DNA of 64,000 bases, taken from assembly GCA_963715405.1 (NCBI GenBank), contig OY970239.1, positions 806,001-870,000 of the forward strand, read 5' to 3'. This document shows positions 49,589 through 58,443 of this stretch, piece after piece. The notes beneath the pieces are model-generated. The model did no database searches and was not told the origin of the DNA. It saw only the letters and a program-made list of their open reading frames with translations. Every line of letters starts with the position of its first letter. The first letter of the stretch is position 1. The DNA comes from JALZKA01 sp963715405. Lineage in GTDB: Bacteria > Actinomycetota > Thermoleophilia > Solirubrobacterales > 70-9. The translations under genes and the position numbers were made by a program.

Positions 49589-50062
49589 ATGGCCGACGAG
49601 GAGCGCACCGAGGAGGAGGAGACGTCGAGCGAGGAGGGCACACAGCCCGGCGACTGGGAGCGCAAGCCGGCCGACGAGGAGGACTTGCGCCACGACGACT
49701 CGGAGGAACCCCTGGCGGAGCCGCTAGGAGACGACGCCGACGACGATCAGGCCGAGCAGGAGGTTGGCGATGTCACCACGGGCGACGAGGGCTTCGACCG
49801 GCCTGATCCGCCAGACGAGAAAGAGGTCGGGGACACCGGCCGCCGCCTGGAAGAGGAGGCGGCGCCGCTCCTTGAGGGGCCCGAGGTCGTTGGTGTGCCG
49901 ACTCGATCGCTGGCCGGCATCGCCGCATTCGTCGTCGTCTTCTGCATCGCGTTCTTCGCCCTCTGGGCGCTCCTCGGCGGGATCGGGATCCTGCTGGGGA
50001 TGATCGTCGGGGCTGCGCTCGGCCTTGGCGCGATGAAGCTCATCGCAGATCGCGCGGGTTAA
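49589..50062 (+). CDS. Acidic single- or two-helix membrane protein, unassigned
   Basis: The 157-residue protein has a very acidic, probably disordered N-terminal two-thirds (Glu/Asp-rich, about 1-100). A C-terminal membrane hairpin follows (AGIAAFVVVFCIAFFALWAL, LGGIGILLGMIVGAALGLGA). No domain is recognised. It follows the MOSC gene by 15 bases on the same strand. Confidence 0.65.
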   Translation: MADEERTEEEETSSEEGTQPGDWERKPADEEDLRHDDSEEPLAEPLGDDADDDQAEQEVGDVTTGDEGFDRPDPPDEKEVGDTGRRLEEEAAPLLEGPEVVGVPTRSLAGIAAFVVVFCIAFFALWALLGGIGILLGMIVGAALGLGAMKLIADRAG

Positions 50063-50065
50063 GGG

Positions 50066-52219
50066 TTAAGCGGCTTCCAGGCGGACCGGCACGCTGTTGA
50101 AGGCGGCGTTGCCCGTCAGCCCGTCGAGCACAGTCGGGTCCGTGATGTCGTTGACGCTTGCGCCCGGCAGGGACGCAGCGTGCTTCCAGCTGACGCCCTT
50201 GCGCGATGAGTGGCCGAAGCCGTGGGGGATCGACACGACGCCCGGCCTGAGCTCGTCTGTTACCTGAAGGAGAACCTCGATCTCTCCCACTCGAGAGACG
50301 ACCTTCACGCTCGTGCCGTCGGCCAGGTCGCGTTCGGCGGCGTCCTTGGGATTCAGCATCGCAGTGCAGCGATCCTTGCCCTTGGTCAGGCGCTTCGAGT
50401 TGTGCATCCAGGAGTTGTTCGAGTTGAGGAGCCGCCGTCCGATCAGAGTGAGATCGAAACCGTCCTTCGCCGCCTGCGCGCGCTCGGTGGCGATCTTCTC
50501 CAGCTCGGCGGCCTCGTCCATGAGCGCGGTCGGCGCGAGCGCGACCCGCTTGTCCGATGAGAGGAGCGCGCCCGGAATCCGCGGCTTCATCGGACCCAGG
50601 TCGACGCCGTGCTTCGCACGCTTCACCCTGCGAAGCGTGAGCCCGCGGATCGGGCCGCGGCGAAGGATTCCGTATGGGCCCGCGGCGAGCGCCGACTCAA
50701 CCAGGCGTGCGGGCGACGCCAGTCGCGCACCGAGCGACGCCGCTCGCGCTTTGGTCGCCAAGCCTCGTCCCAGCCGGCGCGTCAGACCGTTCAGGATCTC
50801 CCAGTCCTCCTTGCCCCCCTCTCGCTTCGGCACGGCCGCGGGGCTGAACCGGATGTGGTTGCGGATCGCAACCAGCGGTAGGGCCACGTCGAGCTCATCG
50901 CGCTCGAGCGCCGAGACCGCCGGGAGGATCACGTCCGCGTGGCGGTTCGTCTCGTTCACGTACTGGTCGACCGAGACCATGAACTCGAGCTCCGAGAGCG
51001 CCTCGTCGAGCCGCCGGCCCCCGGGCGCCGACATCACCGGGTTCCCCGCGAAGACGAGAAGTCCGCGGACCTGCCCCTCGCCCGGGGTGAGGATCTCGTC
51101 GGCAAGACCCGAGATCGGAAGCTCGCCGTTCATCTCCGGCAGCCCGCTCACCCTTTGTGAGTATCGACCAAAGCCGTTGGGACCGCCACGTCCGGCGAGC
51201 CTCAGCGCGAGCGTGAGGTCGATGAAGGGCTCCGGGAACATCACCCCGCCCTCGCGGTCGAGGTTGCCCGTGACCGCGTTCACGACGTTGATGAGCCAAT
51301 GGACGAGGGTTCCGGTGCGCTGCTGGCAAACGCCCACCCGTCCGTACGCAGCGGCGGCGGGCGCGGCGGCGAAATCGCGGGCCAGGCGCTCGATCGTCTC
51401 CGCCTCGACCCCGGCCAGGCGCGCGGCGCGGCCGGGGCTCCAGTCTGCGACGAGCGCCGCGATCACCTCGGCGCCCGTGCAGACCTCGGGCACCCGGTCG
51501 AGGCCTTCGGCGAAGATGACGTTGAGCATCCCGAGAAGGAAGAAGGCGTCGCCACCGGGTTGGATCGCGACGTGCTCGGAGGCTGAGCGCGCGGTCTCCG
51601 TGCGGCGCGGATCGACCACCACGACCGTGCCGCCGCGCTTCACGATGTCGCGAAGGCGGTGCCGGGCGCCGGGGGCACTCATGAGCGACCCGTTCGACAC
51701 CGACGGGTTCGCGCCGAGCACGAGGAGGTAATCGGTCCGGTCGAGGTCGGGCACGGGAAACAGGCCGAGGTTGCCGAACATCTCGGCGGATGTGCGGTGC
51801 TGGGGAAGCTGATCCGTCGACGTCGCTGACGAGTGGTTCTTCGTGTCCATCGCCTCGCGGAGCGGAAGCACCGCGAGGAGCGACCAGGTGTGCGCGCTCG
51901 GATTGCCTATGTAGGAGGCGAGGCTGTCGGTGCCGTGGCGCTGGTGCACCCCTCGGAGTCCGTCCGCCGCGAAGTCGAGGGCCTCGTCCCAATCGAGCTC
52001 AATCCACTCGTTGCCAACTCGCTTGACCGGCTTCGAGAGGCGGTCGGGGTCTGTGTAGAGGTCGGTGAGCGCCGCCGCCTTGGGGCAGATGTAGCCCTTG
52101 GACGTCGGATCATCGGGGTCTCCGGTGATCCGCAAGACGTCCTTGCCATCGACCTCGACCGTGATCCCGCAGTGTGCCTCGCAGAGGTTGCACTGCCGGT
52201 GGACGGTCTCCGTTGCCAT
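50066..52219 (-). CDS. Molybdopterin oxidoreductase with N-terminal [4Fe-4S] motif
   Basis: The 717-residue protein has the cluster motif at Cys10, Cys13, Cys17 and Cys45 (CNLCEAHCG ... YICPKA). Standard molybdopterin-binding domains of the DMSO-reductase superfamily follow: WDEALDFAADGLRGVHQRHG, LLVLGANPSVSNGSLMSAPG, VVVVDPRRTETARSASEHVA. The C-terminal MoCo domain has MHNSKRLTKGKDRCTAML and SIPHGFGHSSRKG. No Cys/SeCys is evident in the usual formate dehydrogenase position. It may be a soluble formate- or nitrate-like reductase; electron partners are not adjacent. It is convergent with the membrane-protein gene and adjacent to fdhD. Confidence 0.9.
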   Translation of the reverse strand: MATETVHRQCNLCEAHCGITVEVDGKDVLRITGDPDDPTSKGYICPKAAALTDLYTDPDRLSKPVKRVGNEWIELDWDEALDFAADGLRGVHQRHGTDSLASYIGNPSAHTWSLLAVLPLREAMDTKNHSSATSTDQLPQHRTSAEMFGNLGLFPVPDLDRTDYLLVLGANPSVSNGSLMSAPGARHRLRDIVKRGGTVVVVDPRRTETARSASEHVAIQPGGDAFFLLGMLNVIFAEGLDRVPEVCTGAEVIAALVADWSPGRAARLAGVEAETIERLARDFAAAPAAAAYGRVGVCQQRTGTLVHWLINVVNAVTGNLDREGGVMFPEPFIDLTLALRLAGRGGPNGFGRYSQRVSGLPEMNGELPISGLADEILTPGEGQVRGLLVFAGNPVMSAPGGRRLDEALSELEFMVSVDQYVNETNRHADVILPAVSALERDELDVALPLVAIRNHIRFSPAAVPKREGGKEDWEILNGLTRRLGRGLATKARAASLGARLASPARLVESALAAGPYGILRRGPIRGLTLRRVKRAKHGVDLGPMKPRIPGALLSSDKRVALAPTALMDEAAELEKIATERAQAAKDGFDLTLIGRRLLNSNNSWMHNSKRLTKGKDRCTAMLNPKDAAERDLADGTSVKVVSRVGEIEVLLQVTDELRPGVVSIPHGFGHSSRKGVSWKHAASLPGASVNDITDPTVLDGLTGNAAFNSVPVRLEAA

Positions 52220-52252
52220 GGGTCCTTAGCGTCGCAGAAACAGGCGGCACCG

Positions 52253-52990
52253 TCAGTCACGCACCCGTTCGGCTCCCGAGTACACGTTCGCCGAGCCCTC
52301 ACGGGCGAACCCGCAGAGGGTCAGGCCGCGGTCGTGCGCAAGCTCGATCGCGAGCGAGCTGGGCGCGCCGACGCCGACCAGGATCGGTGCCCCTGCGACC
52401 GCTGCCTTCTGCACCAGCTCGAACGACAGGCGCCCGGAGACGCAGAGGACGCGATCGTGGAGCGGCAGGGCTCCGCCTCGGAGCGCCCAGCCGACCACCT
52501 TGTCCATCGCGTTGTGGCGCCCGACGTCCTCGCGGACGCAGAGCGCTGCGCCCTGGGTATCGAAGAGCCCGGTGGCGTGCAGTCCGCCAGTCGCCTCGAA
52601 GGTCGGCTGGCGAAGCTGGTCGGGAAGGCCGGCGAGGAGCCCGCGGTCCACCTGCGGGCCTTCGGGGAGCGGCCCGGAAAGCACCTCGACCTCCTCGATT
52701 GCCCCTTTGCCGCACACCCCGCACGACGAGGTCGTATAGAAGCTCCGGGCGCCGGGATCGCGGCTGAGCGGGCCCTCGATCACCACGACGTTTCCGGCCA
52801 GATCGCCCGATGGGCCCACCTCCCGTGGCTCGCCGATCAGCCCCTCGCCGTAGAGGAAGCCGAGCGCCAGCTCCTCGTCGTGGCCGGGCGTGCGCATCGT
52901 AATGGCGAGCGGTTCTGAGTCCACGCGGATCTCCAGCGGCTCCTCCATCGCGACGAAGTCCTCCGCGCCGTCGCGCTCGACTCGCGCCAT
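52253..52990 (-). CDS. fdhD: Sulfur-carrier/sulfurtransferase for formate-dehydrogenase-type Mo enzymes
   Basis: The ATG at 52990 gives a 245-residue FdhD with MARVERDGAEDFVAMEEPLE, HDEELALGFLYGEGLIG, the CX2C motif Cys90/Cys93 (TTSSCGVCGKG), LCVREDVGRHNAMDKVVGWA and LCVSGRLSFELVQKAAVAG. It transfers sulfur to the Mo cofactor of the adjacent oxidoreductases. A longer in-frame extension upstream is the shadow of the divergent ydeP-like gene and should be ignored. It lies between the two Mo-enzyme genes. Confidence 0.95.
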   Translation of the reverse strand: MARVERDGAEDFVAMEEPLEIRVDSEPLAITMRTPGHDEELALGFLYGEGLIGEPREVGPSGDLAGNVVVIEGPLSRDPGARSFYTTSSCGVCGKGAIEEVEVLSGPLPEGPQVDRGLLAGLPDQLRQPTFEATGGLHATGLFDTQGAALCVREDVGRHNAMDKVVGWALRGGALPLHDRVLCVSGRLSFELVQKAAVAGAPILVGVGAPSSLAIELAHDRGLTLCGFAREGSANVYSGAERVRD

Positions 52991-53044
52991 CGTCCTGGGG
53001 TCGGCTTGGTCGGGCGCCACGCTTGCGAAGATAGATGGATCCTG

Positions 53045-55291
53045 ATGGCGAAGCGCGACGGATTGCCAAAGCCGACGAAGCTGCCGACGCCCTCCAACTG
53101 GGCGTCGCTCAAGCCGTTCGGCATCGGCGAGCAGCGACCGAACAACTTCGCGGAGGTCTTTCGCGCGGCCTGGGAGAACCGCGACCAAGCCGCGTACGCG
53201 GTGCGGATCCTCGAGGACGGGGTCTGCGACGGCTGCGCGCTTGGCACGAAGGGGATGCGCGACTGGACGCTCGAGGGCGTCCACCTCTGCAACGTCCGCC
53301 TGCGCCTGCTTCGGCTGAACACGATGGGTCCGCTCGACCCGGCGGTAATGAGCGATGTCTCGGCGCTCAGGCGGATGCGCGGCGACGAGCTTCGCCGGCT
53401 CGGGCGCATTCCGCACCCGATGCTGCGACGCGCGGGCGAGCAGGGTTTCACCCGAATGGACTGGGACGAGGCGCTCGACCTCGCCGCCGATCGCATCCGC
53501 GACGTGGGCCCGGACCGGATCGGTTTCTATCTCACCTCTCGCGGCATGCCGAACGAGTCGTATTACGCGGCACAGAAGGCGGCCCGGGCAATCGGCACGA
53601 ACTCGATTGACAACGCAGCGCGCGTCTGCCATTCGCCGTCGACGTACGGGCTCAAGGAGGCACTTGGCGTCGCGGCCTCGACCTGCTCTTTCTCCGACTG
53701 GATCGGCACGGACCTCTTGGTCTTCATCGGCTCGAACGTCGCCAACAATCAGCCCGTTGCGACGAAATACATCCACGCGGCAAGAAAGGCAGGCACGCGG
53801 GTCGCGGTGGTCAATCCGCTTCGCGAGCCCGGCATGGAGCGCTACTGGATTCCCTCGAAGCCCGAGTCGGCGCTCTTCGGAACCAAGATTGCCGACGACT
53901 TCTTCCAACTGAACATCGGCGGCGACATCGCCTTTTTCACCGGCGTTCTCAAGCATCTGATCGAGCGCGGCTGGGTGGAGGAGGCGTTCATCGCCGATCA
54001 CACGGAGGGGTTCGACGAGTTGCGGGATTCGGTCAGCTCGGCCGAGTGGCCGGACCTCGAGGCGGTCGCCGGCGCGACCCGCGAGAGCATGCTGGCGCTC
54101 GCGCGCTTGCTCGGCGAGGCGAAGCGCGGGGTGATCGTCTGGAGCATGGGCGTGACCCAGCACGCTGCCGGCGAGGACGCGGTGAGGGCGATTGTGAACC
54201 TCGGGCTCTCGCGAGCCTGGGTCGGAAAGCCGGGCTGTGGCCTCATGCCGATTCGGGGCCACTCCGGGGTCCAGGGGGGTGCCGAGATGGGCTGCTACTC
54301 GACCGCGCTTCCCGGCAACGTCGCGGTTGACGAGGAGAACGCGCGCGCTTTCTCCGAGCTCTGGGGCTTCGAGGTGCCCACGTCCGAGGGACTGAAGGCG
54401 CCTGAGATGCTCGACGCGGCTCACCGGGGAGACCTCGACGTGCTCTTTTCCTCGGGAGGCAACTTCCTGGACGTCCTGCCGGACCCGCGTCGCGTGCGCG
54501 AAGCGCTCGAGCGCACGCCGCTTCGCATCCACATGGACATCGTGCCTTCGAGCCAGATGCTCGCCGAGCCGAATGAAGCGGTCCTGATCCTGCCCGCGAT
54601 GACCCGCTACGAGATTCCGGGCGGGGTGACCGAGACCTCGACCGAGCGCCGCGTGATCTTGAGCCCGGAGATCCCAGGGCCCAGGATCGAGGAGGCGAGG
54701 GCGGAATGGGAGGTGCTCCTGGCTCTGGCTTCGCGTGTGCGGCCGGAGCTGGCGGGAGCGCTGACGGTGTCAGGAACCCCCGACCTTCGCCGCGAGATCG
54801 CCGAAGCCGTGCCGATTTACGGGCCGATCGCAGAGTTGCGCGAGGGTGGCGACTCGTTCCAGTACGGGGGTCCCCTGTTTCCAGAGAGCACTGAGTTTCT
54901 CACCGAGAGCGGCCGTGCCCGCTTCGCCCTTGTAAACCCGCCTCAGCCCCTTGGCGACGATGGCGACGGCTCGCTCATCCTCGCTACTCGCCGAGGCAAG
55001 CAGTTCAATTCGATGGTCCAGAAGTCAAAGGACTCGATCACCGGGGCTGACAGGGAAGCGGTCATGCTGTCTGCATTCGACGCTGAACGGCTTGGGGTCA
55101 GTGGCGGCCAGGCGGTCATGCTGAGAAGCAACGTGGGTGAGCTCCGCTGCCGGGTTCATTTGGCGCCGATCGCGCCGGGTAACGCGCAAGTGCATTGGCC
55201 GGAGGGAAACGTGCTGATCGCGGACGAGGTGCGCTCGTCGGAGGCCGGGATCCCTGACTACAACACTCGCGTCACGATCGAGTCCGCTTGA
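53045..55291 (+). CDS. FdhF/YdeP-family molybdopterin oxidoreductase
   Basis: The 748-residue product starts MAKRDGLPKPTKLPTPSNWA and has the family's cysteines Cys61, Cys64 and Cys82 (GVCDGCALG ... HLCNVR). Next come HPMLRRAGEQGFTRMDWDEA, ARVCHSPSTYGLKEALGVAA, VGKPGCGLMPIRGHSGVQGG and SGGNFLDVLP. The C-terminal domain has ATRRGKQFNSMVQKSKDSI and MLRSNVGELRCRVHLAP. YdeP-like proteins are related to formate dehydrogenase H and implicated in acid resistance, but their electron path is unclear. Divergent from fdhD by 54 bases, and converges on mobA with a 20-base overlap. Confidence 0.9.
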   Translation: MAKRDGLPKPTKLPTPSNWASLKPFGIGEQRPNNFAEVFRAAWENRDQAAYAVRILEDGVCDGCALGTKGMRDWTLEGVHLCNVRLRLLRLNTMGPLDPAVMSDVSALRRMRGDELRRLGRIPHPMLRRAGEQGFTRMDWDEALDLAADRIRDVGPDRIGFYLTSRGMPNESYYAAQKAARAIGTNSIDNAARVCHSPSTYGLKEALGVAASTCSFSDWIGTDLLVFIGSNVANNQPVATKYIHAARKAGTRVAVVNPLREPGMERYWIPSKPESALFGTKIADDFFQLNIGGDIAFFTGVLKHLIERGWVEEAFIADHTEGFDELRDSVSSAEWPDLEAVAGATRESMLALARLLGEAKRGVIVWSMGVTQHAAGEDAVRAIVNLGLSRAWVGKPGCGLMPIRGHSGVQGGAEMGCYSTALPGNVAVDEENARAFSELWGFEVPTSEGLKAPEMLDAAHRGDLDVLFSSGGNFLDVLPDPRRVREALERTPLRIHMDIVPSSQMLAEPNEAVLILPAMTRYEIPGGVTETSTERRVILSPEIPGPRIEEARAEWEVLLALASRVRPELAGALTVSGTPDLRREIAEAVPIYGPIAELREGGDSFQYGGPLFPESTEFLTESGRARFALVNPPQPLGDDGDGSLILATRRGKQFNSMVQKSKDSITGADREAVMLSAFDAERLGVSGGQAVMLRSNVGELRCRVHLAPIAPGNAQVHWPEGNVLIADEVRSSEAGIPDYNTRVTIESA

Positions 55292-55841
55292 GGATCGCCT
55301 CCGCCCGGACGAGATCGGCCGGGGTGTTGACGTTGAAGGTCTCGGTTTCGGAAGCTTCGAGGTAGGTGGGCTGGAGGGATTCGAGGGCCTCGGTTGCGGG
55401 TTTGCCGGTGGCCATGGCTTGGTCTAGTTGCTCGAGATTCTCCGCGTTGTAGAGGGCGACCAGGGGGTGAACTCTCCCGGATGATCGGACCGCGGTCGTG
55501 TCGGTTGCAGTAGCCAAGACCCTTATGAGCATGGGAGAGATAAAGGGGGTGTCGCACGGGAGAGTGAGGGCGGGGCGGGGGTGGGCGTGTTTCAGCGCAG
55601 CGATCACGCCCGCGAGCGGGTGGCGAGGCTCGTCTGGCTCGGTGATGACCTCGAGGTCGAGGGGCGGGAGCGGCGAGTCCGCCTTGGCGACCACGACCGC
55701 CTCGATGCCGGCCCGGGAGAGGGCCTCGAGCGGGTACGTGATGAGCGGCTTGCCCGCGAGCTCCGCCGTCGCTTTCGCCCCGCCAAGCCGGGTCGCAGCG
55801 CCACCCGCGAGCACGGCACCGAGGGGAGGAGCGGCCGTCAC
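55272..55841 (-). CDS. mobA: Molybdenum cofactor guanylyltransferase
   Basis: The GTG at 55841 gives 189 residues with the NTP-transferase motif LGAVLAGGAATRLGGAKATA, PCDTPFISPMLIRVLATA and the C-terminal FNVNTPADLVRAEAIL. It attaches GMP from GTP to molybdopterin to make the bis-MGD form needed by the two oxidoreductases nearby. The longer upstream open frame is the shadow of moeA. It is divergent from moeA and overlaps the ydeP-like gene by 20 bases at the 3' end. Confidence 0.9.
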   Translation of the reverse strand: MTAAPPLGAVLAGGAATRLGGAKATAELAGKPLITYPLEALSRAGIEAVVVAKADSPLPPLDLEVITEPDEPRHPLAGVIAALKHAHPRPALTLPCDTPFISPMLIRVLATATDTTAVRSSGRVHPLVALYNAENLEQLDQAMATGKPATEALESLQPTYLEASETETFNVNTPADLVRAEAILKRTRS

Positions 55842-55925
55842 AACTGACCAGTTTGATGATCGTGCAGCCTTTTGGTGGCTATAGCAGCCAAAATGCTGCG
55901 GTCGGCGGGGGTAGGCTCGCCTCTC

Positions 55926-57248
55926 GTGGCCGAATTGCTGCCAGTTGCCCAGGCTCGGGCCGCCGTTCTGGCGGAGGTGAGCGGCCCGCTTCCCGCCGAG
56001 CCAGTGCCGCTCGACGAGGCGTTCGGGCGGGTGCTCGCCGCCGACGTCGTCTCGGGTGAGGATGTACCCGGGTGGGACAACTCGGCGATGGATGGCTACG
56101 CGGTGCGGGCTGCCGACACCGCGGGGGCGAGCGCGGAGGCGCCGGTCGCCCTTCGTCTTGCCGGAGAGTCTCGCGCGGGAGCTCCGGCCGCCGGCGCCGT
56201 CGGCGAGGGGGAGGCGTTTGGCATCTCGACCGGCGGCGTCCTGCCGGAAGGGGCGGATGCGGTTGTGCGCGTCGAAGACACCGAGCAGCGTCGAGGAAGC
56301 GAACGGGCGACAACCGGGGACGGCGGGGGCGATCTTGAAGTGCTCGTACGAGTGGAAGTGGCGCCGGGACGGGACATTCGCCGTGCAGGCGAAGACATCC
56401 GCTCGGGTGATCCGGTTCTCCATGCGGGCGCCGTGCTCGGCTCGGCGGAGCTCGGAGTGCTCGCCTCGATCGGGATAGCCGAGCCCGAGTGCGCTCGCCG
56501 GCCGACCGTCGCAATCGTCTGCACGGGTGATGAGCTCCTTGCCCCGTCGGAGCAGATGCGGCCCGGGGGCGTTCGCAACTCCAACGCCTACACCCTGCCC
56601 TTTCTCGCGAGGCTTGCCGGTGCCGAGGTGGTGAGCACCGAGCGCTGCGCTGACGACGCGGATGCCACCCGGGAAGCCGCCGCCAGGGCGGCCGAAGGCG
56701 ACGTGGCGATCTTCTGCGGGGGCGTTTCGGTCGGCGAGCACGACCACGTGAAGGAAGCGTTCGCGGCGGCCGGTATGGAGCAGCGCTTCTGGGGCGTCGC
56801 GCTTCGCCCGGGCAAGCCGACGTGGTTTGGCGTCGGCAAGTCGCGATCTGAGGGAAACAGGGGCCACCCCCTGGATCCGGATCGCCTCAGTTCGCCAGCG
56901 CTTGCGTTCGGGTTGCCGGGGAATCCAGTGTCGGCTTTCGTCACCTTCGTCCTCTTTGTGCGGCCGGCGCTGCGTGCGTTTCAGGGCGGTTCGCCGGAGC
57001 TCGACGTGATCGAGGCGATCCTCGCTGACGACGTCCCCCGCATGGAGAGACGCGACCAAGCGGTGCGCTGCTCGCTCAGTTCAACCTCCGGTGGCTGGCT
57101 GGCAACCCCGACGGGCCCGCAGGGCTCCCACATCCTCACCTCGATGCTTGGAGCCGATGCTTTGTGTGTGATCGAGGCGGGTACTGAGCCGGCGCACGCC
57201 GGAACCCGGGTGCAAGCCGAGGTTCTGCGCGTACCCTCCGTCACGTGA
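55926..57248 (+). CDS. moeA: Molybdopterin molybdenumtransferase
   Basis: The protein has about 440 residues with VAELLPVAQARAAVLAEVSG at the start; GTG 55926 is chosen, with upstream ATG 55893 and GTG 55872 as alternatives. The MoeA signatures are present: PGWDNSAMDGYAVRAAD, GISTGGVLPEGADAVVRVED, VAIVCTGDELLAP, FCGGVSVGEHDHVKEAF and FGLPGNPVSAFVTFVLFVRP. It inserts molybdate into adenylated molybdopterin made by MogA, encoded downstream. Its stop overlaps the next start. Confidence 0.92.
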   Translation: MAELLPVAQARAAVLAEVSGPLPAEPVPLDEAFGRVLAADVVSGEDVPGWDNSAMDGYAVRAADTAGASAEAPVALRLAGESRAGAPAAGAVGEGEAFGISTGGVLPEGADAVVRVEDTEQRRGSERATTGDGGGDLEVLVRVEVAPGRDIRRAGEDIRSGDPVLHAGAVLGSAELGVLASIGIAEPECARRPTVAIVCTGDELLAPSEQMRPGGVRNSNAYTLPFLARLAGAEVVSTERCADDADATREAAARAAEGDVAIFCGGVSVGEHDHVKEAFAAAGMEQRFWGVALRPGKPTWFGVGKSRSEGNRGHPLDPDRLSSPALAFGLPGNPVSAFVTFVLFVRPALRAFQGGSPELDVIEAILADDVPRMERRDQAVRCSLSSTSGGWLATPTGPQGSHILTSMLGADALCVIEAGTEPAHAGTRVQAEVLRVPSVT

Positions 57249-57910
57249 GGGTTACCGTCCGCCTCTTCGCGATGCTGCGCGAACGCGCAGGCGCAGACTC
57301 GGTGGAAATCGAGCTGGCCGAAGGCGCGACGGTCGGCGATGCGATCGCCGCGCTCGGCACCGACGCAAAGGTCGGAGATCTGGCTTCGCGCCTGCCGCTT
57401 CGCATCGCCGTCAACCGCGAGTACGCGTCCGAGGACGCTCCGATCCGCGCCGGCGACGAGCTGGCCGCGATCCCGCCGGTCTCAGGCGGGGCACCCTCGT
57501 CTGACCCGGTCAGGGCCGCGAGGGTCAGCGCCGAGCCAATCGAGCAGGCGCGGATCACCGCCCTCGTCTCAGATCCCGGTGCTGGTGCGATCGTGACGTT
57601 TCAGGGCACCACGCGCGATGTGTCAAAGCTGACCTACGACGCCTACGCCGAGATGGCCGAGCCTCAGATTGCGGCGATCCTGGCTGAGTGCGCGGAGCGC
57701 CACGAGCTTCGAGCCGTGGCTGCCGAGCACCGGATCGGCGAGGTCCCGCTGGGCGAGCCGAGCGTCGTCGTTGCGGTCTCGGCCGCGCACCGTACGGAAG
57801 CCTTCGACGGTGCCCGTGAGGCGATCGACCGGATCAAGGCCGAGGCGCCGATCTGGAAGAAAGAAGTCGAGGGCGAGCACGAATCGTGGGTGGAGGGATC
57901 CGTGCCGTGA
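57245..57910 (+). CDS. moaX: Fused MoaD-MoaE molybdopterin synthase (MoaX-like)
   Basis: The 221-residue protein joins an N-terminal MoaD ubiquitin-like domain (1-82, MRVTVRLFAMLRERAGADSV ... IPPVSGG) to a MoaE domain (90-221, LVSDPGAGAIVTFQGTTRDV, RHELRAVAAEHRIGEVPLGE, VVVAVSAAHRTEAFDGAREA, EAPIWKKEVEG). The MoaD Gly-Gly ends at residue 82, inside the chain, so sulfur transfer requires cleavage there, as reported for MoaX of Mycobacterium tuberculosis. It converts cPMP to molybdopterin. It starts with ATG overlapping the moeA stop by four bases. Confidence 0.93.
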   Translation: MRVTVRLFAMLRERAGADSVEIELAEGATVGDAIAALGTDAKVGDLASRLPLRIAVNREYASEDAPIRAGDELAAIPPVSGGAPSSDPVRAARVSAEPIEQARITALVSDPGAGAIVTFQGTTRDVSKLTYDAYAEMAEPQIAAILAECAERHELRAVAAEHRIGEVPLGEPSVVVAVSAAHRTEAFDGAREAIDRIKAEAPIWKKEVEGEHESWVEGSVP

Positions 57911-58443
57911 TAGAGCACGGCCTAGACAGCGACGAGGCCCCGAGCGAGCCTTCGCCCTCGCTCACCCACCTCGACGCCGAGGGAGCCGCCCGCATGGTCG
58001 ACGTCGGCCAGAAGGACGAGACCGAGCGCGTCGCATTCGCAGAGGCTCGAGTGAAGATGAGCAGGGAGACCGCGGCGGCCGTCGCCCGCGGAGACGCGCC
58101 AAAGGGCGACGTGATCGCGACGGCGCGCCTGGCGGGGATTCAGGCGGCGAAGCGAACCTGGGAGCTGATTCCGCTGGCTCACCCGCTGGCTCTCGACTTC
58201 ATCGACGTGGCGGCGCACATCGACGTCGCTGGCGGGTACGTGACGCTCACCGGCGAGGCGCGCGCCCACGGACGGACGGGCGTCGAGCTAGAGGCACTCA
58301 CCGCGTGCTCGATCGCGGCCCTCACCGTCTATGACATGGTCAAGGGCATTGAGAAGGGCGTCGAGATCGAGCGTGTCGGGCTCATCTCCAAGGCGGGAGG
58401 GCGAAGCGGGGACTGGGTCAGAGGGACGCCCCCCGATGGCTGA
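57907..58443 (+). CDS. moaC: Cyclic pyranopterin monophosphate synthase
   Basis: The GTG at 57907 overlaps the moaX stop and gives about 178 residues. The conserved MoaC motifs are LTHLDAEGAARMVDVGQKDE, AKRTWELIPLAHPLALDFID, GEARAHGRTGVELEALTACS and YDMVKGIEKGVEIERVGLI. The usual LCHPL is LAHPL here, a common actinobacterial substitution. It converts the MoaA product to cPMP. It overlaps mogA by eight bases. Confidence 0.94.
   Translation: MIEHGLDSDEAPSEPSPSLTHLDAEGAARMVDVGQKDETERVAFAEARVKMSRETAAAVARGDAPKGDVIATARLAGIQAAKRTWELIPLAHPLALDFIDVAAHIDVAGGYVTLTGEARAHGRTGVELEALTACSIAALTVYDMVKGIEKGVEIERVGLISKAGGRSGDWVRGTPPDG

Noticed and set aside
52991..54532. A 759-residue reading of fdhD using the open minus-strand frame
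   Set aside because: The extra N-terminal 514 residues are the reverse shadow of the ydeP-like gene; FdhD family length and motifs fit the start at 52990.
55842..57059. A 595-residue reading of mobA
   Set aside because: The extension is antisense to moeA and lacks MobA sequence; the GTG at 55841 gives the normal length.
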